Source: Azospirillum griseum (GTDB lineage: Bacteria; Pseudomonadota; Alphaproteobacteria; Azospirillales; Azospirillaceae). From it: a stretch of DNA of 64,000 bases. Below are positions 60,906 to 64,000 of this stretch, piece by piece. Within the stretch, counting starts at the first letter, position 1, and each line of letters opens with the position of its first letter. Below the pieces are notes generated by a model. That model was not told the origin of the DNA. It worked only from the letters and a program-made list of their open reading frames with translations, and ran no database searches. The stretch lies in NCBI RefSeq assembly GCF_003966125.1, contig NZ_RXMA01000001.1, positions 1 to 64,000 of the forward strand, read 5' to 3'. The position numbers were made by a program, and so were the translations under genes.

Positions 60906-62831
60906 ATGTCAGACACAACATTGAAAGCCGCCCAGACCGATCACGGCAAGCTGGCGGCGCTCACGCTCGGTGCGCTTGGCGTCGTGTACGGCGACATCGG
61001 CACCAGCCCGCTCTACACCCTGCGCGAATGCTTCGGCGGTGAACACGCGTTGCCGCTGACCCCCACCAACGTCATGGGCATCATGTCCCTGGTGTTCTGG
61101 GCGCTGGTCATCGTCGTCACCGTCAAATACGTGCTGTTCGTGATGCGGGCGGACAACAAGGGCGAGGGCGGCATCCTGTCCCTGCTGGCGCTGGCCACCC
61201 ACGCCTCGCAATCCGCCAGCGGCGGATCGTCGGGGGCGGTGTCCACCGGCAAGCTGACGCTGCTGACGGCGTTGGGGCTGTGCGGGGCCTCGCTGTTCTA
61301 CGGCGACGGCATGATCACCCCGGCCATGTCGGTGCTGTCGGCGGTGGAGGGGTTGGAGGTGGCCGAACCGGCGCTGGAATCGGTGGTGGTTCCGGTGACG
61401 GTCGTCATCCTGATCCTGCTGTTCGCCATCCAAAGCCACGGCACCTCGCGGGTGGGCGCGCTGTTCGGCCCGATCATGATCACCTGGTTCCTGACCATCG
61501 GCGGCTTGGGGCTGATCCAGGTCGCGCAGCAACCGGGCGTGCTGGCGGCGTTTGATCCGCGCTACGCCATCGCGTTTTTCCAGACCAACGGCTGGATCGG
61601 CTTCCTGGTGCTGGGGGCCGTGGTGCTGGCCGTGACCGGCGGCGAAGCACTCTACGCCGACATGGGCCATTTCGGGCGCTTCCCCATCCAACTGGCGTGG
61701 CTGGGGGTGGTGCTGCCCGCCCTGCTGCTGAATTACCTGGGGCAATGCGCGTTGCTGCTGAGCGACCCGACCGCCGTGCGCAGCCCCTTCTATCTGCTCG
61801 CCCCGGAATGGGGCCTGTACCCGCTGATCGCCCTGTCCACCATGGCCACCGTCATCGCCAGCCAGGCGGTGATCTCCGGCGTTTTCTCGCTGACCCGTCA
61901 GGCGGTGCAGTTGGGCCTGTGCCCGCGCCTGCACATCCGCCACACCTCCAGCGAGGAGGAGGGGCAGATTTACATCCCCCGCGCCAATTGGGGCCTGTTG
62001 ATCGCCATCATCGGGCTGGTCGTGGTGTTCCAATCGTCCAGCCGGCTGGCATCGGCCTATGGCATCGCCGTGACCGGCGACATGATCATCACCACCATGC
62101 TGGCCCTGGTGGTGGCGCACCGCCGTTGGAACTGGCCGGTTCCGGTCTGTCTGGCCCTGGGGGCCGGGTTCCTGGCGGTCGATCTCTCCTTCTTCGCCGC
62201 CAACGCGGTGAAGATCCCGCATGGCGGCTGGGTCCCGCTGGTCATCGCCGCGATCACCGTGGGCCTGATGGCGACGTGGCGGCGCGGCCGCGCGGTGTTG
62301 AGCCGCCGTCTGGCCGAAGAATCCCTGCCGCTCGACGCCTTCATCCGCCGTCAGGCCAAATCGACCGACATCCACCGGGTGAAGGGAACGGCGGTCTTCA
62401 TGACCTCCAGTTCCAACACCGTGCCGATCGCCCTGCTGCACAATCTGAAGCACAATCAGGTGCTGCACGAGCGGGTGGTCTTCGTCACCGTGCTGGTGGA
62501 CGACGTGCCGCGCGTGCCCGCCAAGGACCGCGTGCTGGTGGAAGGGCTGGCGGAGGGCTTCTACCGCATCACCGTGCGCTACGGCTTCTCGCAGGAACCG
62601 AACATCCCGAAGGCGTTGCGTCTGTGCAAAGCGTTCGGGTTGGAATTCGACGTGATGGCGACCTCCTTCTTCCTGGGTCGCGAGACGCTGATTCCGCAGA
62701 TGAATTCGCAAATGGCGCTGTGGCGGGAAAAGCTGTTCGTGCTGATGGCCCGCACCTCGGTCAGCGCGACCGACTTCTTCAAGCTGCCGCCCAACCGGGT
62801 GGTGGAGCTGGGAACGCAGGTGCAACTGTAG
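60906..62831 (+). CDS. kup: Kup-type potassium uptake protein
   Basis: This 641-aa K+/H+ symporter starts at the ATG at 60906. It has about 12 membrane segments in the first 450 residues and a cytoplasmic tail. Family blocks are LGVVYGDIGTSPLYT at the N-terminus, GLCGASLFYGDGMITPAMSVLSAVEG, and HIRHTSSEEEGQIYIPRANW. The C-terminal part contains AVFMTSSSNTVPIALLHNLKHN. It is not linked in function to its flagellar neighbours. Confidence 0.96.
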   Translation: MSDTTLKAAQTDHGKLAALTLGALGVVYGDIGTSPLYTLRECFGGEHALPLTPTNVMGIMSLVFWALVIVVTVKYVLFVMRADNKGEGGILSLLALATHASQSASGGSSGAVSTGKLTLLTALGLCGASLFYGDGMITPAMSVLSAVEGLEVAEPALESVVVPVTVVILILLFAIQSHGTSRVGALFGPIMITWFLTIGGLGLIQVAQQPGVLAAFDPRYAIAFFQTNGWIGFLVLGAVVLAVTGGEALYADMGHFGRFPIQLAWLGVVLPALLLNYLGQCALLLSDPTAVRSPFYLLAPEWGLYPLIALSTMATVIASQAVISGVFSLTRQAVQLGLCPRLHIRHTSSEEEGQIYIPRANWGLLIAIIGLVVVFQSSSRLASAYGIAVTGDMIITTMLALVVAHRRWNWPVPVCLALGAGFLAVDLSFFAANAVKIPHGGWVPLVIAAITVGLMATWRRGRAVLSRRLAEESLPLDAFIRRQAKSTDIHRVKGTAVFMTSSSNTVPIALLHNLKHNQVLHERVVFVTVLVDDVPRVPAKDRVLVEGLAEGFYRITVRYGFSQEPNIPKALRLCKAFGLEFDVMATSFFLGRETLIPQMNSQMALWREKLFVLMARTSVSATDFFKLPPNRVVELGTQVQL

Positions 62832-62897
62832 CCGGTTCGCCGGTCCGGTCGCCGTGGGGGACGGCCACGCGTCGTCCCCCGACGGCAACCACGGTCC

Positions 62898-64000
62898 TCA
62901 ACTCGTCGGCTTGGCGGGTGCCTTGCCCCGGTAGTTCTTCAGGAATTTCTGGAACAGCTCGACCTCGGCCACGCGGGACCGGATGGTGCTGACGTCAACC
63001 AGCCCCAGCGCCTGTTCGGGCCGGGTCAGCACGCGGAAGGCGTCCTCGTTCGGGCCGCCCTTCATCGCCGCTTCGAAATCCTTGCGCAGCAGGTTGAGGC
63101 CGGTCCCATCCCCGGCCAGCGCCAGCGCCACCGCCCGGTTGAGCACCAGTTGCGACACGGCGGGATCCAGCGCCTTGCCCGGCAGTGGCGGCGGGCCGAT
63201 GATCTTGTTGAGCGCCAGCGCCGCCGCTTCCCATTTCTGGCCACGCCACGCGATGTCAACGCGCAGCAGGTTGGCGTTGGCACCGTCGTCGTCGGCCAGC
63301 AACAGCAGGGCATCATCGCCCTTGTTCAGTTCGGACAGCGCTTTGGCCTGCATCAACCGCCGTTCCGCCGCCAGATCGGCGGGGATGCCGGGAACGTTCG
63401 ACATCTCCAGCGCCTGAAGCGCCTGTTCCGGCTTGTTGTCGAGCAGGCGGACCGACGCCAGACGGGTGCCGATCCGTGCCTTGTCCAACCCTGACAGGCG
63501 GAACTCCACCTGATGTTGCAACAGGTCGGCGGCGCGGTTCAGCAGATCGATGGAAATCAGCCGTTCGGCCAGTTGCCGGATGATCTCGTCGCCCGCCTCG
63601 CCCACCGGGGTCAGCTCGCGGAACTGGTCGTAGAGCTTCAGCGCCTCCAACGTCGGCAGGCGGGCAGCCCCATCCTTGTACAGATCGGCGAAAATGCGCG
63701 ACATGTCCTTGGTGATGGCCTCGGCGCGCGGGGTATCGGCGACCAGAGCCGCCGTTTCCTTCATCGTGTTGAAGCCTTCGGGGTATTTGCCGCCGGCAAT
63801 CAGCACCTCGCCCATCCGGGAGCGGATCTGCATTTCCAGATCGTCGCCCCGCCAGGTGAAGGTCAGACCGGCCAACTGCTCCGCCGCCGCCGTGGCCGAC
63901 ATCTTGCCTTCGGCCAAATCCAGGTTGGTCAACGCCAACCCGGCCTTGGCGTGGTAAAGTCGGTCATAGCTGTCGAACGCCGCCTTCAACTGCTCGCGCG
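62898..64000 (-). CDS. helical-repeat (TPR-like) protein, cut by the right edge
   Basis: At least 367 residues of the C-terminal part are visible; the gene continues past the window. It is almost all helical, with repeated pairs of about 34 residues (LKLYDQFRELTPVGEAGDEI; LLNRAADLLQHQVEFRLSGLDKARIGTRLASVRLLDNKPEQALQAL; RLMQAKALSELNKGDDALLLL), as in tetratricopeptide scaffolds. It lies next to flagellar genes, and large TPR proteins in this place occur in other Rhodospirillales, but a flagellar role is only inferred. Confidence 0.65.
   Translation of the reverse strand, partial: REQLKAAFDSYDRLYHAKAGLALTNLDLAEGKMSATAAAEQLAGLTFTWRGDDLEMQIRSRMGEVLIAGGKYPEGFNTMKETAALVADTPRAEAITKDMSRIFADLYKDGAARLPTLEALKLYDQFRELTPVGEAGDEIIRQLAERLISIDLLNRAADLLQHQVEFRLSGLDKARIGTRLASVRLLDNKPEQALQALEMSNVPGIPADLAAERRLMQAKALSELNKGDDALLLLADDDGANANLLRVDIAWRGQKWEAAALALNKIIGPPPLPGKALDPAVSQLVLNRAVALALAGDGTGLNLLRKDFEAAMKGGPNEDAFRVLTRPEQALGLVDVSTIRSRVAEVELFQKFLKNYRGKAPAKPTS

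Overview
The window reads as the chromosome of a GC-rich alphaproteobacterium, most likely of the order Rhodospirillales. This is inferred from a CckA-type hybrid kinase beside flhB, a MucR regulator, a RibBX-type riboflavin enzyme, a K+-independent H+-pyrophosphatase, and the thiL-nusB-ribH-ribBX-ribE-ribD-nrdR-glyA order. It splits into an accessory part (1 to about 17.1 kb) and a core part (17.1 to 64 kb).

Positions 1-5820 hold a compact type II-C CRISPR-Cas locus: an array of 8 repeats and 7 spacers, a + strand terminator, then cas2, cas1 and a 1070-aa cas9 on the - strand. Upstream of cas9 are two features with no reading frame. One is a convincing tracrRNA gene (about 5698-5817, + strand) with an anti-repeat, a stem-loop and an intrinsic terminator. 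The other is a - strand leader (about 5322-5457) with its own promoter-like boxes, a structured segment and a 15-bp intrinsic terminator placed before the cas9 start. This suggests that cas9 transcription is attenuated.

Positions 5.8-17.1 kb are a phage-like or integrative element ending at tRNA-Pro(GGG). It carries an antirepressor-like gene, an AT-rich gene for a membrane protein of the TRADD-N-associated transmembrane type (a predicted conflict/defence effector), an unknown protein, a DnaA-N-like replication protein, small HTH proteins, a PAS/LuxR-type regulator, a DUF2786 protein, an excisionase-like protein and a tyrosine integrase whose frame ends inside the tRNA. Five copies of an 18-bp palindrome (TTTGCGC-N4-GCGCAAA) sit in two promoter regions 2.2 kb apart and look like operators of one element-encoded repressor.

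The core part holds, in order: merR-like, ihfA, fabH, plsX, rpmF and yceD (fatty acid, ribosome and nucleoid functions); a cytochrome bc1 chaperone and bamE; hppA; a FliL-like protein; thiL, nusB and the riboflavin genes; nrdR, glyA and rpiB; mucR; several small proteins; mtnP, a rhomboid protease, an enoyl-CoA hydratase, a PAS chemoreceptor and a dienelactone hydrolase; dprA, topA, rnr, a CtpA-like protease and rpmG; recA; cckA; a flagellar block (flgB-flgC-fliE-fliQ-fliR-flhB on -, and an FlhB-C-like protein, a small protein, fliO and fliP on +); kup; and a helical-repeat protein cut by the right edge.
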